A DNA stretch of 64,000 bases from Cryptomeria japonica (taxonomy: Eukaryota > Streptophyta > Pinopsida > Cupressales > Cupressaceae): positions 235,333,922-235,397,921 of the forward strand of contig NC_081406.1 in NCBI RefSeq assembly GCF_030272615.1. Direction: 5' to 3'. Under the pieces are notes generated by a model. The model saw only the letters and a program-made list of their open reading frames with translations, was not told where the DNA came from and ran no database searches. Each line of letters begins with the position of its first letter. The stretch's first letter is position 1. Shown here piece by piece: positions 12,392 through 23,817 of the stretch. Both the position numbers and the translations under genes were made by a program.

Positions 12392-13508
12392 TGTTGAGTC
12401 TTAATTTTACCTTAAACTTGAACAACCTTATGGGAAATTCAATGACGAGGGACCCTTTGCGCGAAACTCACTGAATGACCTCCAAGTTTGAGAAGACGGA
12501 TCTTTATATAATTGGGGGAGGAAAGGGGAAAGAGAAAACTTTAAAGAAAATGATCTGCACTACTTAGGCGATACGTCAGAGCATTTCAGAACAGTATTAA
12601 CAACATATAAAACCTAGAGACATGCGGTTTTAAAGCTCATCCAACAATTTTACATGCCTCGAACCATTTGAGAGAATAATTCAATAAAAACTCATTCAAA
12701 ATAAAATGATATTTAACCATTCATCCAATAGATAACAAGTCTAAGAGCACAGTTTAATCTATGGAGTCTCACAACAAGTATCATAGAAGTTATTAAACTT
12801 GAAAACAACATAGAAGTCAATATATTGAGCTTCAAATAAAACCATCACAAAGGTTGTAGGCACAATCTGACATGTCTATCATTCACAAAAATTAACATAA
12901 AGGCCTCTTAATGAGCCAAAGTCTAGAAAAACTCTCTAAAACTCTGAACCCTCTTAACAAGGAAAACATAAGCATAAATAGAGCCCATGACTCATAACTA
13001 ACAACTCATAGCACAATAACATCCTAGCAATCACTTTTGACAAGAAAACCTAGCGTGGCCCACTACAAGATCATACCCAACAAAACCACCCCCAAAGTTG
13101 TTATTTCCATCGTATCGTGGTGATCCCTGCACCTACCCAACAAGAAAATCGCGATGCAAATCATAGCCTAGTTGATGAACTACCATGGATGACACATGCC
13201 AGCTCGGGGGGGATCCAAAGTTGAGCACAAAGAGAGAACCAAATCGAGCAGCACAGAGACACCAAGTGTCTTTTCCTTCGGCTGATGGATGGTGCAGTCG
13301 AGAAAAGTGCAATGCCATAAAAACTTGAGACACACGGCAGCTCCACGTTCTCTCAATTTCGAATGAGAAAAGTAAGTGCCTAGAGGCAATGCTAAGACGA
13401 CACCTAGCTTGTGTGCTTTCAGATGGGAATCATAGCTGGAAAATCAAAAGGAACGGGTACCACTCGATCAAAATAATGCCTACGGATGACCCGAAAATAA
13501 TGTTAACA
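12392..13508 (-). repeat. probable LTR of the class B minus-strand element (1117 bp)
   Basis: On the plus strand the segment starts TGTTGAGTC directly at the break in the gypsy RT and ends TGTTAACA. On the minus strand it starts TGTTAACATT, 12 bases after the stop of the class B gene, and ends CTCAACA. The TG...CA ends, the short inverted terminal bases, the abrupt break of the gypsy frame and the adjoining gene stop all fit a 3' LTR. No second copy was found and no clear polypurine tract precedes it, so the call is an inference. A TATATAA run lies near 12505. Confidence 0.55.
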
Positions 13509-13519
13509 TTTCTTGGTGA

Positions 13520-15034
13520 CTAAATGGGGAATTCTTCCTTTGGAATGGTAGAACCCAAAATCGCTGGTTCAGAGACCAGACTTCATGCTAGAACAGGGTG
13601 GAGTATATTGAAGACCTGTTGCAATGGAAACCATTCATCCTTGGAGGGAAACACCTATGCTTCTAGATTCTAGTAGTGTTGGTCTAAACAAATTATTTCA
13701 TCGAATAACAAGTTCGCAGGTTCATCATGAAATACTTTCAAGAGCGCGTAGAGCTGGGCCAGGGGATGCAAGAGATGCTCAACCTCTTCCACCAAAATAG
13801 GATTGTTCAAGCATTGTAGGAAGGTCATTTCTTGCTATAACTACTCTATCTGATTTAACACTTGCTCAATTCTTAACACAAAACCATCCACATGAAAAGG
13901 AGAAGGCAGACCCAAAGAAGCAAACCTTTCTATGAGGTACTTGATGTCTAGAACTGAAATATGTAAAGGCTCAAGCACTGTTGATACATGCATAATCACC
14001 CTATGTTGGTTGATGAAGACATTGGTCCTTCTGATTAATTGCTTGCGATCCACAATCCCTCTATCTCTGAACTCTTCATCTTGAGCTGCATACAACATCT
14101 GAATTAAGTCCTGGGATATGTGGAGCTTGGGACCAATAACAAGCATAGAGATATTAATGAGGGCACCTGCCTTAGCACAGAGAGATTGCACTTCTTTGAA
14201 AAATCTTAGCACAGGTTGCAGCGAAGGGCTATACTACTTAATCTTTTCCCAATGGGAAACATACAACTCCACCAACATTGGAGAAAAATATTGAGAGACC
14301 TCCATGGGGGGAGGAATAATTGATAACCGAGAGACTTCCTTGTCCTTTTTTTTTTATCTCATGTTGCAGCTCCCTGCACTTGTCTTGTTCAGGGACTACT
14401 TGACTCTCCAAAGTGTGGATCTTGACACTTCCATCTTGCATAGTTTTTTGAAGTTGCGACATGTGATCTTGTTCTTGCTGCAACAAACTTTCCATATCCA
14501 GCAATTTCTTTTTGGCTTGCTCCAAGCTATCCTATTTTTCAAGCAACTCTATTTCAAACTTTTCTTTCTCCTCTAAAAGCGTGACCTATGCATCACTCAG
14601 TTGCCGAGTGTACTCTTCCTTTAGGTGGATCTCCTCACGTAGTTGTGCATGCATTTGGGTAGCATCTCTGGAAGCTACCTTTGGCTATTGAATTTCTTGG
14701 TCCTTCTCCTCCAATTCTTTCAAGGCCACATTTCTTGTTGCCTCTTGGCTTTTCAACTGAGAACTCACATTATTCAGGGTGGACTGCAACGTTCCTTTCT
14801 TATATTTAGCATGTGTCAACAATCGCTCCAAGCGGTTGATTTCAACATTCCTAGCTTTGTCTTCTTTTCTCTATTGGTCCAAAGATTCTTGGAGATTCCC
14901 ATTCTTTGCTTGCATTTTCTCCAAATGACAGCTCTTTTTGATGAAATCTGAAGACACGACCTTTGAAGTTTCTTCCATCATTTCAACCTTGTCTCATGCC
15001 ATAGCATGCAGGAGGTTGACCCCAACCATGTGCA
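13520..15034 (-). pseudogene. class B unknown protein, C-terminal third (coiled coil)
   Basis: On the minus strand the frame runs from 15034 to a TAG at 13520-13522, with a few stops. It is rich in Lys, Glu and Gln heptads (LEQAKKKLLDMESLLQQ, then MSQLQKTMQDGSVKIH), so a long coiled coil is likely. The tail (VEEVEHLLHPLAQLYALLKV and PLQQVFNILHPVLA) is more globular. When the element at 15035-23500 and one copy of its target duplication are removed, the frame joins without shift to 23506-23817. No known domain is recognised. The similar gene at 40978-44581 also ends in helical, charged sequence. Confidence 0.65.
15030..15034. repeat. target-site duplication GTGCA, left copy
   Basis: GTGCA precedes the left LTR. 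The same five bases follow the right LTR at 23501-23505. This fixes both ends of the class A element. Confidence 0.85.
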
Positions 15035-15278
15035 TATTGGCATTCTACATTCTTATGAGAATAGTCAATGTTGTCATTGATAGAAACCATCTGGCAACCA
15101 ACTGGCATTCATCTGGTAACCCACCGATAGTTATCAACAATAGCAATAGACTTCTATATTCACTGGCAGGCACTTCATTGGTAGTGGCAATAATGGATAC
15201 CGACACTCAAGCCAACATGGAATAAACTTTTGTTTATTGTTTTATCTTTTGTAAAAGCTGACGTGGCATATTGTAAAA

Positions 15279-15279
<1 letters not shown>

Positions 15280-15342
<63 letters not shown>
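15280..15342. repeat. (AC)n microsatellite inside the 5' LTR
   Basis: About 31 uninterrupted AC units. The matching place in the 3' LTR (near 23127) has no AC repeat and only a short TA run, so the expansion happened after insertion of the element. Confidence 0.97.
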
Positions 15343-15349
<7 letters not shown>

Positions 15350-15435
15350 CTATGAGATATTATAGGTCATTTTGTAATGTCCCTACTATTTAGAGATCAT
15401 TAACCTATAGAATAGATTGTTAGAACATAACAAAC

Positions 15436-15466
<31 letters not shown>

Positions 15467-15550
15467 AGTAATTTAAATTGCAATCTAAATGCTTATTTGA
15501 CATAATCATATTTTTATCTAATAAAAAGGATACAAATGCCATACAAAGTA

Positions 15551-15905
15551 TGTCCTTAGGCGGCCGTGAGGCTCACCTTCTTGGAACCCCTTGGTTCAAA
15601 GATGTCCCTAGGTGGTCGTGAAGCTTGCCCTCTTGGAACCCCTTGGTTCCAAGCCCTCCAGGAAATCGAAGATGAGTTCGAATCCTATCTTGGGTGTAAC
15701 CTCTTACACCCAATCCCTCCAAGGAAGACCCTTGTCTATTCCTTGCATTGGGTGATGCCTTCATCATCCAAGTCCTTAAAGGGGATCGGCCCGACCTTGA
15801 GTCCTGTCTTGGGTATAACCTCTTATACCCAAGCCAGCCAAGGAAGACCCTTGCCTTACTTTGTCTTGGGTGATGCCTCCATCATCCAAGTCCTCAAGGG
15901 GAACT
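15551..15905. repeat. two consecutive tandem duplications (52-bp and 119-bp periods)
   Basis: A unit starting TGTCCTTAGGCGG (15551) is repeated from 15603 and includes CTTGGAACCCCTTGGTTC. A second unit starting at 15683 (TCTTGGGTGTAACC) is repeated from 15802 (TCTTGGGTATAACC). The copies differ at scattered bases. Confidence 0.85.
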
Positions 15906-16536
15906 GACTAGATCCTTCTCTTCTTGATTGAGTTTTAGTCAACCAAGCCATACATTTGCATAATAGTTTCAGTTCATAAACTATCCCTTGTGTTAACATG
16001 AATTCTTAATGTATTCTTAATTAACATAGATATATGTAATCTTCCATCTTTTACATATGCATTACATCTCTTAACATACCTTTGTCTTCCTAATCTTTCT
16101 TAATACGCAAACTTATGTATACAACAATTAACAAATTATATCTTATACCTATGTTTAGTGACTAGTGAATGCTACACATTAATTAATATATATACATTCA
16201 CTAGACCACAATTAATATCACATATTAATGAACATTAAACATTACCAATATGTATGAACATTACATATTAATTAATGAACATTACATTTATTAATTTATA
16301 TCCCTACTATTCATTGATACGTATACTCATTAGCGTATGTTAATACAAATTCATTAACATATGGTTTATACTTATTCCTTAATATCTGTAAACCATTCAT
16401 TAATATGTTCATTTAAAGTATTCATTATCATAACATTACATATACATTAATAACATTCATTAACCTTAACTTCTTTCATTGCCTATCTATTATAATCAAT
16501 ATCTATATTTATAATCATTATGTTACTCCTTGTTTG

Positions 16537-16590
<54 letters not shown>

Positions 16591-17160
16591 CTAGATTACA
16601 ATTAACATCACCTATGTCCATTTGTATCTCCATTAGGTTTCTGACTTTTCAGGATGTTATCAAGCTCCTCTGAACTTTTCTTGAATTTCTCTTTGTCTTG
16701 ATTACAATAAATAAACCTTGTATCTTACCTTACCTCCGCAGACCGCTCTCCCCTACCTTTTCTCCACCATCTGCCCTCCTCCTCTTTTTTCCCTTATTTC
16801 CTTTCCTTTATATCTCTCAATTTGAGGGAGAGGTCACACCTCTTCATCATGTATGCCCTTTAGCAAGAGACACACCCTTTCACCATTATCACCCTTTCAA
16901 AGAGTGCAACTCTTCATTATTTCTACCATTTGAAAGGGACACAACCTTTCATAATCAAATCTGCACTTATTATTTAAATCAGATCTGCACTTCTCCTTAC
17001 CAAATTATCCCCCCCTCAAATGATGTTTTCTTCTCCCTTTTATATATCATTGTTGAGGGAGTCACAAATTTTCCTTTCATGTCTTTTGACTTTTCATTAA
17101 CTAAATTAATTTTTAATTAATCATATTTAATGATATCATTTTATATTTTAATTTTATTAT

Positions 17161-17286
17161 TATCATTTATTATTAAATTCTATTTCAAAGTGGGGATATT
17201 ATTATCATTTATTATTAAATTCTATTTCAAAGTGGGAATATTATTATCATTTATTATTAAATTCTATTTCAAAGTGGGGATATTAC
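17161..17286. repeat. 42-bp unit repeated three times in tandem
   Basis: Three nearly identical copies start at 17161, 17203 and 17245. Each contains TATCATTTATTATTAAATTC and ends in CAAAGTGGG(G/A)ATAT. The copies fill exactly 126 bases at the end of the inserted segment. Confidence 0.95.
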
Positions 17287-17827
17287 AATGAGTATGTAGT
17301 ATAGGAGAAAGGATGATACATGATAGTTGATATTTTTGTATAAGGTGATATAGTTGATAGCGAATGTTTTTGTAATGGACTGAGCTTAAACCGGTACTCA
17401 ACCTAGCATAGTTGATGTTGATCTAAAGCAGTACATTGTATTGGATTTTGATAATCCATTTTGTAAGTCAGTGAGACTTCTATTTTGTGATTGAGCAGTG
17501 AGCTCTAGGCTACTAGCCTTCCTGCATGTGCAGGGCCCTCATCGTAAGTAATATTTATTCATTGGCCAGTGAGTGAATATTGTGGGTCACAAATCCCACC
17601 AAGGTTTTTCCCACACCAGGTTTCCTCGTTAAATATCTTGAGTTATGGTGTATTTTCTATGCTGTCTCTATTGTTCCTGTTTACTATATTAATTCTTATT
17701 TACTGGTAGACTATTTTGGGATGCAAAGTTCTTAACAAGGTTAAATCTTCTACTAACTGGTTAGACACTGATTCACCCCCCCTCCCCCCCTCTCAATGTC
17801 TTTGGGACTTTCATCGATTCTAACAAT

Positions 17828-17839
17828 TGGTATCAGAGC
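17828..17839 (+). other. primer binding site, initiator tRNA-Met type
   Basis: TGGTATCAGAGC lies 2 bases after the LTR end, identical to the site of the copia element at 2430-2441. Confidence 0.93.
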
Positions 17840-17896
17840 TTGGTCCTCTATTTTCAAAAGCCTAACAACTTGAGGAAGATTCTGACACTGATACAA

Positions 17897-19041
17897 ATGG
17901 AGAACTTAAGGAAACAATTGGAAGGAGCTCTTGTAGATTATGATGCTGAAAAAGTGAAGAACATCAGATTGGAGGAAGAACTTAAAACTGCTGAAGAATT
18001 TCTTTTGGCACTTCAAAATAGCCTAGTTATTGCAAAGAACAAAAGAAAAGAACTTCATATGCAGATGCAGAATGAGGATGATGAAAAAGAAACTCTTAGA
18101 TAACTTGCAAACAAGTTGAGACAAGAAAATAGTACTATGAAGAATGAAATGCAAGATATGACTATGAGGTTTTGTAAAGACATTGAAGATAGAAAGAAAA
18201 ATGAAGATGACTTGACTAGGAGACTCAATGATGCTGGAAATGAAAATCTAAGACTTAGTCATGAAAATGATATGTTGAAGACAGATATTATTCACATGCA
18301 ACATGATAAAACTGAGCTTATGAGACAAAAGGGAATTCTAGAAAATGAGTTGGCTACTGCAAATCAAGACAAAGAGAAATTCAAGAAAAGTTCAGAGGAG
18401 CTTGATAACATCCTGAAAAGTCAGAAACCTAATGGAGATACAAATGGACATGGATTTGAAGTTGGAGAAAGTTTTGATACTGCAAACAATCTAGATCAGA
18501 ACAAACCGGTAAGACAACCTAATGCTTACAAGTTTAATGGAAAATGTTTCAATTGCAATAAATATGGTCATAAATAAAATCAATGTAGATTTAGAAACAA
18601 TCAGAATATTAATGCAGCCACCGGTCAATGTTCCAAATGCAACAAAGTTGGTCATAATTTAGAAAATTGCAGAATGAATGTGAAATGTAATGTTTGTGGA
18701 AGATATGAACACTTATCTAATCAATGCAGAACACAAACTAGCATAGGATATGGAAAATATATTCAGAGGAATAATGTGACTTGTTATGCTTGTAACAAAA
18801 TTGGACATATGCAAAATTTTGTAGAAGCAAGACTTCACCAGAAAATAATAAAGGATCCAATTTGAAAGGAAAAGAAAAGGTAGATGAGGTAAAGCAAGAA
18901 TTTTCAAAACAATGGATTAGGAACAGAGATCAGAATGTTGATGAGACTATCTCTATACCGATAGAACAGAATAACCCTCCACCGGTAGGAGAATCTTCAT
19001 CCAACTACGAAGTAACCTTTGGGGGTATTGCAACAAATTGA
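17897..19041 (+). pseudogene. class A-1 ORF1: coiled coil plus four CCHC zinc knuckles
   Basis: The likely start is the ATG at 17897 (MENLRKQLEGALVDY), 57 bases after the primer site. An upstream ATG at 17840 is also open. The first two thirds are a long, highly charged coiled coil with stops at 18101 and 18575. Four CCHC-type knuckles follow, beginning near 18545, 18630, 18686 and 18782 (for example CSKCNKVGHNLENC). The last lacks its final Cys. A frame change near 18830 leads to an acidic, Pro-rich tail ending at TGA 19039-19041. The zinc knuckles suggest RNA binding. The UBN2-type capsid domain of copia Gag is absent. The equivalent in class A-2 has the same architecture. Confidence 0.78.
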
Positions 19042-19161
19042 ATATCATGCAGATTACCCTCAGTCGATGGTGAGAATATATATTTCTTCTTTACGTGGAA
19101 GATGTGTTAAGTTTTCACTTAACCGATGAGCATTTAATGCTGTTGGTAAGAGAAAAGTCAT

Positions 19162-19168
19162 TATAAAT
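19162..19168 (+). promoter_or_regulatory. possible internal TATA box upstream of class A-1 ORF2
   Basis: TATAAAT lies in the 269-bp gap between ORF1 and ORF2, about 145 bases before the ORF2 ATG. The gap of class A-2 has a similar AGCATTTA block followed by a TTTAAAAG sequence. The match is suggestive only, because TATA-like strings are common in AT-rich DNA. Confidence 0.3.
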
Positions 19169-19310
19169 CATCGGATTTCCCTCATTTTTGATTCACTGAG
19201 CATTCAAATTAGCAGAGAGTGCGAAAAAGGGCAAAGCCATTCAAGGCAAAGGTGTGAAGTGATCTTTTCAAGCATTCAGAATACTTTAAGGTAGCTAAAG
19301 GTATTTTTCA

Positions 19311-22300
19311 ATGGCTTCTTTTTCTGCTCCTGAGTTTATTGCAAACTCTACTACTGTAGAAAACTTAAACCACCCTAGGCCCATGTTTAAAATAATTCCC
19401 AAAGTAGCTAAGCAAGATGATTCCAAAGGAGCATTTTCAAAAATTCCTAAAGGTGTAGCTTATGTTGAAGACCCTAGGATGTATATACATTGCAATATAG
19501 AAGAACTAGGTTCTAAAGATTTGATGAAAATGTTTACCAATGTAATTTGTGATGAACATGGTGTGGTTAAACCCGAGCACAAGATTGTAGAAACTCTAGG
19601 TTTTGTGGAAATACTGAACATTCCCCAATTTCAGGAAGAAGTAGTGAGAATTGTCCTAAGTAGAGCACATGGAGAATTTCTATGGTTGGATTTTGTCTAC
19701 AAAATAACCTGACAAGCAATTAGGGCAGTAACTGGTTTACCCTCAACTGGCAACAGACCTGACAAAACAAAGAAAGTTCCTAACAACAAAGTAATGACCC
19801 TACCTAGAGCAACATTTGACAGTAGATCACTAAGAGTGAATGATATCAAAGACATCAATGTGAGATTCATAAGTATGGTGCCAGGTTACAAGACTACACA
19901 TGAAAATAGGCTTAATTCAGTTTCTAGTCTTTGCATTAATAATGCTTATGAAATGGTTAACAACAATGCAATGATAGATGTGTGTGAATGGCTAAAATAT
20001 GAACTCATTGATAATTTGAAAAAGATTAAAGGAGATAAGAAAGGGAAATTTCACTTTGGTAATCTTTTAGTATGCTTAATATTATATTTCACTAAGGAAA
20101 TCCCTGGTACAGGACCTAAAGACTTTGGATATGACATACCGTTAGGAAAATAATTACAGGAAGCTTTTACGGGCATGGGAACCGCAAAGGACAACAACAT
20201 AACTAAATACTTTAAAGCTTTTCAAGCTAAAATGAAAACTAGAGGAAGACTACCGCAGAGTGTAGTGGACAAATATGATAAAGAAATATGTTTTGTCATC
20301 AAGAAGGATGAGACATGGATGGAAGTTGTACTCCCTAGGACTATATGGGTGACTGAAATGGGATATGAGGTAAATCTCAACATTATTGAGATTTATGCAA
20401 AGGATTTGTTAGATACACCAAGAGAACCAATAGAACAAATTTTTGGTAGTGCTGAAACTATTGAAAGTAATGTGAAAGTAATGAAGCAAAGGAAGAAAAG
20501 AGAAAAATATATTAGGGATGCATCAAAGAAGGTATAGGAAATCAAAGAAAATGTAATGAACATCAGTGGGATATCGGCTAGTGAGCTGGAAGGACTGCAA
20601 TCAGAGGCACACATTTCATCGATTGGCACATCTTCTGATAGTGAGAAACCAACAGAGTTCAAGAGAGTTTAGAGGAAGAGAAAAAAATCATCGCTACCCT
20701 CTCCTTCACCCAAGAGAACAAGGACTTTAAGGAAGAAACAATAGGTAGTAAGGGGACCACCAAAGAAATTAACACCAAAGAAGAAACAACAACATGTCAC
20801 CCCTTCTTTAAATGATTTACTAAATGAAATAACTGATGATGGAAATTTGGCCAATGTACACCAACTGTATAACACATTCAATGATTTAGACAAGGAAAGC
20901 ATTGAGAACAGTATAATTTTACATCTCGATATATACAAAAACATTTTAATTGAAGTAGTGGATGACTTACCCAATGATCTGTATAGGAGATTGGAGGCAA
21001 AAAGGATTGTAGTAATGGAATTGGATAAGAAACTAAAAGTTGAAAAACTTCTAGCTAGACATCTGGTAAACTCAAAAGAAGAAATTGATGAACTAATCTC
21101 AAAGGCTAACCTATCTGGTTTTGCCAGTGGTCACCGGCAAGTAAGTTTAATAGCAGGTAGAGTAAAAGAGATTGTAGATGAAACTACTGATAACTAGGAT
21201 ATATTCTTTGTGGAGAAGGAAAAACAAGAGGAAATGAACTGGCCAAAGAAAATATTCAAAGTATATCAGAAGGATAAGGACAAAGGGAAAGGTAAAATTG
21301 GTGGTATTCCAAACAAAATCACTTACAATTTACCACCACCTTTGGATACTGCATCGGTACATACTGATGATCCACCGGTTACTGACACTGAAGGTGTCAC
21401 ACATGATGACACTATTCCTGAATCTGAGATACTATTCACCATGAATGTGGACACTCAGAAAGTGAATATTGTTGTGTACAAGGATAGTGCAAAGGTTAAG
21501 GATGACTATGTTGACTGTGGAAACATGGCAGAAAAACTGGTAGAGACTGTTGAGGTTGAGATCCCAACCCAAATAGAGCAATCATTACAAACAGAGCAGC
21601 CATTGGATACTGGGAAGAATACTAAAGGTATAGATGCTAGCACAGGGTCACCGGAGACTGAGATACCATCAATTGAGCATATAGAGAAACCTATTGAGGC
21701 AGAGGTACATACTATGGTAGAGAAACCGACAATCACTATGACATCTAAGCAGTCTGAGAAACCCTTGTTAGTTGAGATACAAACACAAACTGATCCACCA
21801 GTGGTAAACACAAGAAAAATGGCTACAATTGATAGAAGCATAGAGGTAATAAAGGCAATTGGCCAGACATCCGACACAACATCAAGTGAATTCAGACCTA
21901 CTAATGTAATGGAGGTACTCGTGGATTCAATAAAAAAGATAATGGATTGCAATGCTTTGGCCTACAAAGCAATTGATGACACCATACCGTTATTAAATTG
22001 ATTGCACCGAAATGTAACATAGATCATGTTAAGGATTCTTTAGGTAAATTGGACACATTGTCCAAATTTATTGCTGACAATGTAATAACGGTTGATAAAG
22101 TGAATGAGGATACAATAAAGGATAGAGTTGAAAAGGAAAAGAACAAATTCTTTGATGACACCATAAAGAAGTGCACAAAACACATGAATACATTATTACC
22201 GACACTGAACTCTACAATTTTGGAATATAAAGAGTTGTATAGAGAAACATGCAAACCACACATTCTGATAGAGGATATAGACAAGGAAATTAGTAAAATT

Positions 22301-22679
22301 CAGAAATAAATAGAAGACATCGCTGACAACATAATTGGCTCATCTGGCCACATATCAATTTTTGAGCAAGAAATGGCAGGCTTCGAAGAAAAAATAGAGA
22401 AACTTGAGAAAGAAAAGGCAAGGATTAAATCTAATGCCAGAGAACTTAAATACAAACTTGGTCCTTAAGTTGGATAGTCTTATCTCTCTGAGAATGGAAA
22501 TATCCAAGGCATTACTTCAAGGAGAACGATCACCGGAAGAGAACATGCATCATCTCACCGGCATGATCCAACAGACTGAGGCAACCTTAAATGACAACAA
22601 AAGGTTTATGGAGAGTCTTAATTTGGTTTTAGCAGATATGTTTCAGATTATAACCAATTGGTTACAGACCTTGAGGTGA
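19311..22679 (+). pseudogene. class A-1 ORF2: unknown protein of about 1,120 codons
   Basis: Starts MASFSAPEFIANS and stays mostly in one frame through 19712, 20153, 20537, 21197 and 22001, with single stops between segments, then shifts near 22000-22440 and ends LQTLR at 22679. The N-terminal 400 residues look globular (IPKGVAYVEDPRMYI, then VRIVLSRAHGEF, then DVCEWLKYELIDNL). A basic patch (KRTRTLRKK, near 20712) follows, which could be a nuclear signal. Then come an acidic Thr/Pro-rich linker (21340-21830) and a helical C-terminus. It has no recognisable enzyme motif. The N-terminal region aligns with class A-2 ORF2 (IP-x-GV, ED, LGS, KPE, R-I-x-LSR-x-HG, IT-x-x-AI). Confidence 0.75.
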
Positions 22680-22879
22680 AATTTTTGCACTCGTTTGACA
22701 ATTTTTGACTACCTTTGTCATTGATGTCAAAGGGGGAGTAGTGGAGAGAAAAATGATTATTCAGAGGAGATCATTTGCTCGGGGGGACACATCTTTTTGG
22801 AAACTTTTTGGACTTTAATTTTTGGAATAGTTTTTGGATTTTTTGCATGAGTGTTTCCATCAATGCCAAAGGAGGAGAT
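22680..22879 (+). other. 3' untranslated region of class A-1 with two purine tracts
   Basis: The internal tract AAAGGGGGAGTA (22729-22740) follows TTTGTCATTGATGTC, and the terminal tract AAAGGAGGAGAT (22868-22879) follows CATCAATGCC. The same two contexts occur in the copia elements at 6831-6848 and 7012-7033. Confidence 0.8.
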
Positions 22880-23500
22880 TTTTGGCATTCTACACTCTTA
22901 TGAGAATATTTGATGTTGTCATTGATGGCAACCATCTAGCAACCAACTGGCATTCATCTGGTAGCCCACCGGTAGTTACCGACACCGGCAATAGACTTCT
23001 ACATTCATAGGTAGGCACTTCACCAGCAATGACAATATTAGATACTGACACTCAAGCCGACATGGAATAAACTTTTGTTTATTGTTTTATCTTTTGTAAA
23101 AGATGACATGACATATTGTAAAAGACTCGTATATATATCTATGAGATCTTATAGGTCATTTTGAATATGTGATTTTGTAGTATAGGAGAAAGGATGATAC
23201 ATGATAGTTGATATTTTTGTATAAGGTGATATAGTTGACAGTGAAGGTTTTGGTAATGGATTGAGCTTAAACCAGTACTGAACCTGGCATAGTTGATGTT
23301 GATCTAAAGCAGTACATTGTATTGGATTTTAATAATCCATTTTGTAAGTCAATGAGACTTCTATTTTGTGATTGAGCAGTGAGCTCTAGGCTGCTAGCCT
23401 TCTTACATGTGCAGGCCCCTCATTGTAATTAATATTTATTTATTGGCCATTGATTTACCCCTCCCTCTTAGTGTCTTTGGGACAATCATTGATTCTAATA
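22880..23500 (+). repeat. 3' LTR of class A-1 (621 bp, with an internal deletion)
   Basis: Aligns with the 5' LTR from the TTTTGGCATTCTAC start to the TTCTAATA end (TTCTAACA in the 5' copy). Around 23450 about 220 bases present in the 5' LTR are missing, between short TGA direct repeats. It is followed by the target duplication GTGCA at 23501-23505. Confidence 0.87.
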
Positions 23501-23505
23501 GTGCA

Positions 23506-23817
23506 AACTCTAATCATTGGGTCTCATTTGGGCCTTTGGCTTATCGACCTTGGGGAACATGGTCACAAAGAAAACACTATCCTTCTCCTCACTGAAGTGT
23601 GTCTACACATGCGGATGGGCTAGCCTGGCACCATCTTTATCCTTTCTCTTACCGGTCTTGCCAATATGTGCAATCTTGGAATAGGTAACCAGTTGTTGAT
23701 AAGAATCCAGGTTGGCAATAGATTTACCTACAAATGCTATACCAAGAGGGATTGCGAAAGGGAATTGGGAAATAGGGCCATAGAAAGAGGTCCGAATAGG
23801 GAGTGCAAGCATGGTTG
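23506..23817 (-). pseudogene. class B unknown protein, middle piece
   Basis: The minus-strand frame reads TMLALPIRTSFYGPISQF and continues through GKSIANLDSYQQLVTYSK and KRKDKDGARLAHPHV to FFVTMFPKVDKPKAQ. It then runs into the piece at 15034 once the class A-1 element is removed. It is bordered by class A-2 on the right and class A-1 on the left, so both inserted into the same gene. No domain is recognised. Confidence 0.6.

Larger units (their letters stand above)
15373..17287 (+). mobile_element. insertion in the class A-1 LTR, possibly a solo LTR (1915 bp)
   Basis: Its ends are TGTAATGTCCC and GGGATATTACA, which are inverted copies of each other with one mismatch. It has the TG...CA form of an LTR but no coding capacity. 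It contains two tandem duplications (52-bp period from 15551, 119-bp period from 15683), long AT-rich DNA with a (TA)n run at about 16545-16586, and a 42-bp triplication at its end. A clean target-site duplication is not visible. Right of the insertion a few bases differ from the 3' LTR, so the exact edge is uncertain. Confidence 0.6.
15035..17825 (+). repeat. 5' LTR of class A-1, split by a 1.9-kb insertion
   Basis: Starts TATTGGCATTC (degenerate TGTTGG) and ends TTCTAACA before the primer site. The parts 15035-15372 and 17288-17825 align with the 3' LTR at 22880-23500. The bases in between are absent from the 3' copy. Without the insertion the LTR is about 880 bp, including an expanded CA repeat. 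It shares the CCTGCATGTGCAGG hairpin (near 17521) and the AGGTTTTTCCC block with the copia LTR. Confidence 0.85.
15035..23500 (+). mobile_element. class A-1: complete non-autonomous LTR element with two ORFs and no pol
   Basis: Flanked by GTGCA duplications. The order is 5' LTR (itself interrupted), initiator-Met primer site, ORF1 (coiled coil plus four zinc knuckles), ORF2 (unknown, about 1,120 codons), 3' UTR with two purine tracts, and a 3' LTR. No protease, integrase, RT or RNase H motif was found in any frame. The LTR core, primer site and purine tracts resemble those of the copia family at 1-8300, which suggests copia enzymes moved it in trans. It lies in the class B gene on the other strand. 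Confidence 0.85.

Noticed and set aside
12480-13500. Possible host promoter or gene in 12392-13508
   Set aside because: TG...CA ends and position directly after a gene stop fit an LTR better; short frames at 13133-13389 overlap in three phases.
15566-15907. 113-codon plus-strand ORF
   Set aside because: It spans two tandem duplications inside a non-coding insertion and has no similarity to anything recognised.
21506-21952. 148-codon minus-strand ORF
   Set aside because: Shadow of the acidic linker of class A-1 ORF2, which is supported by its homologue.
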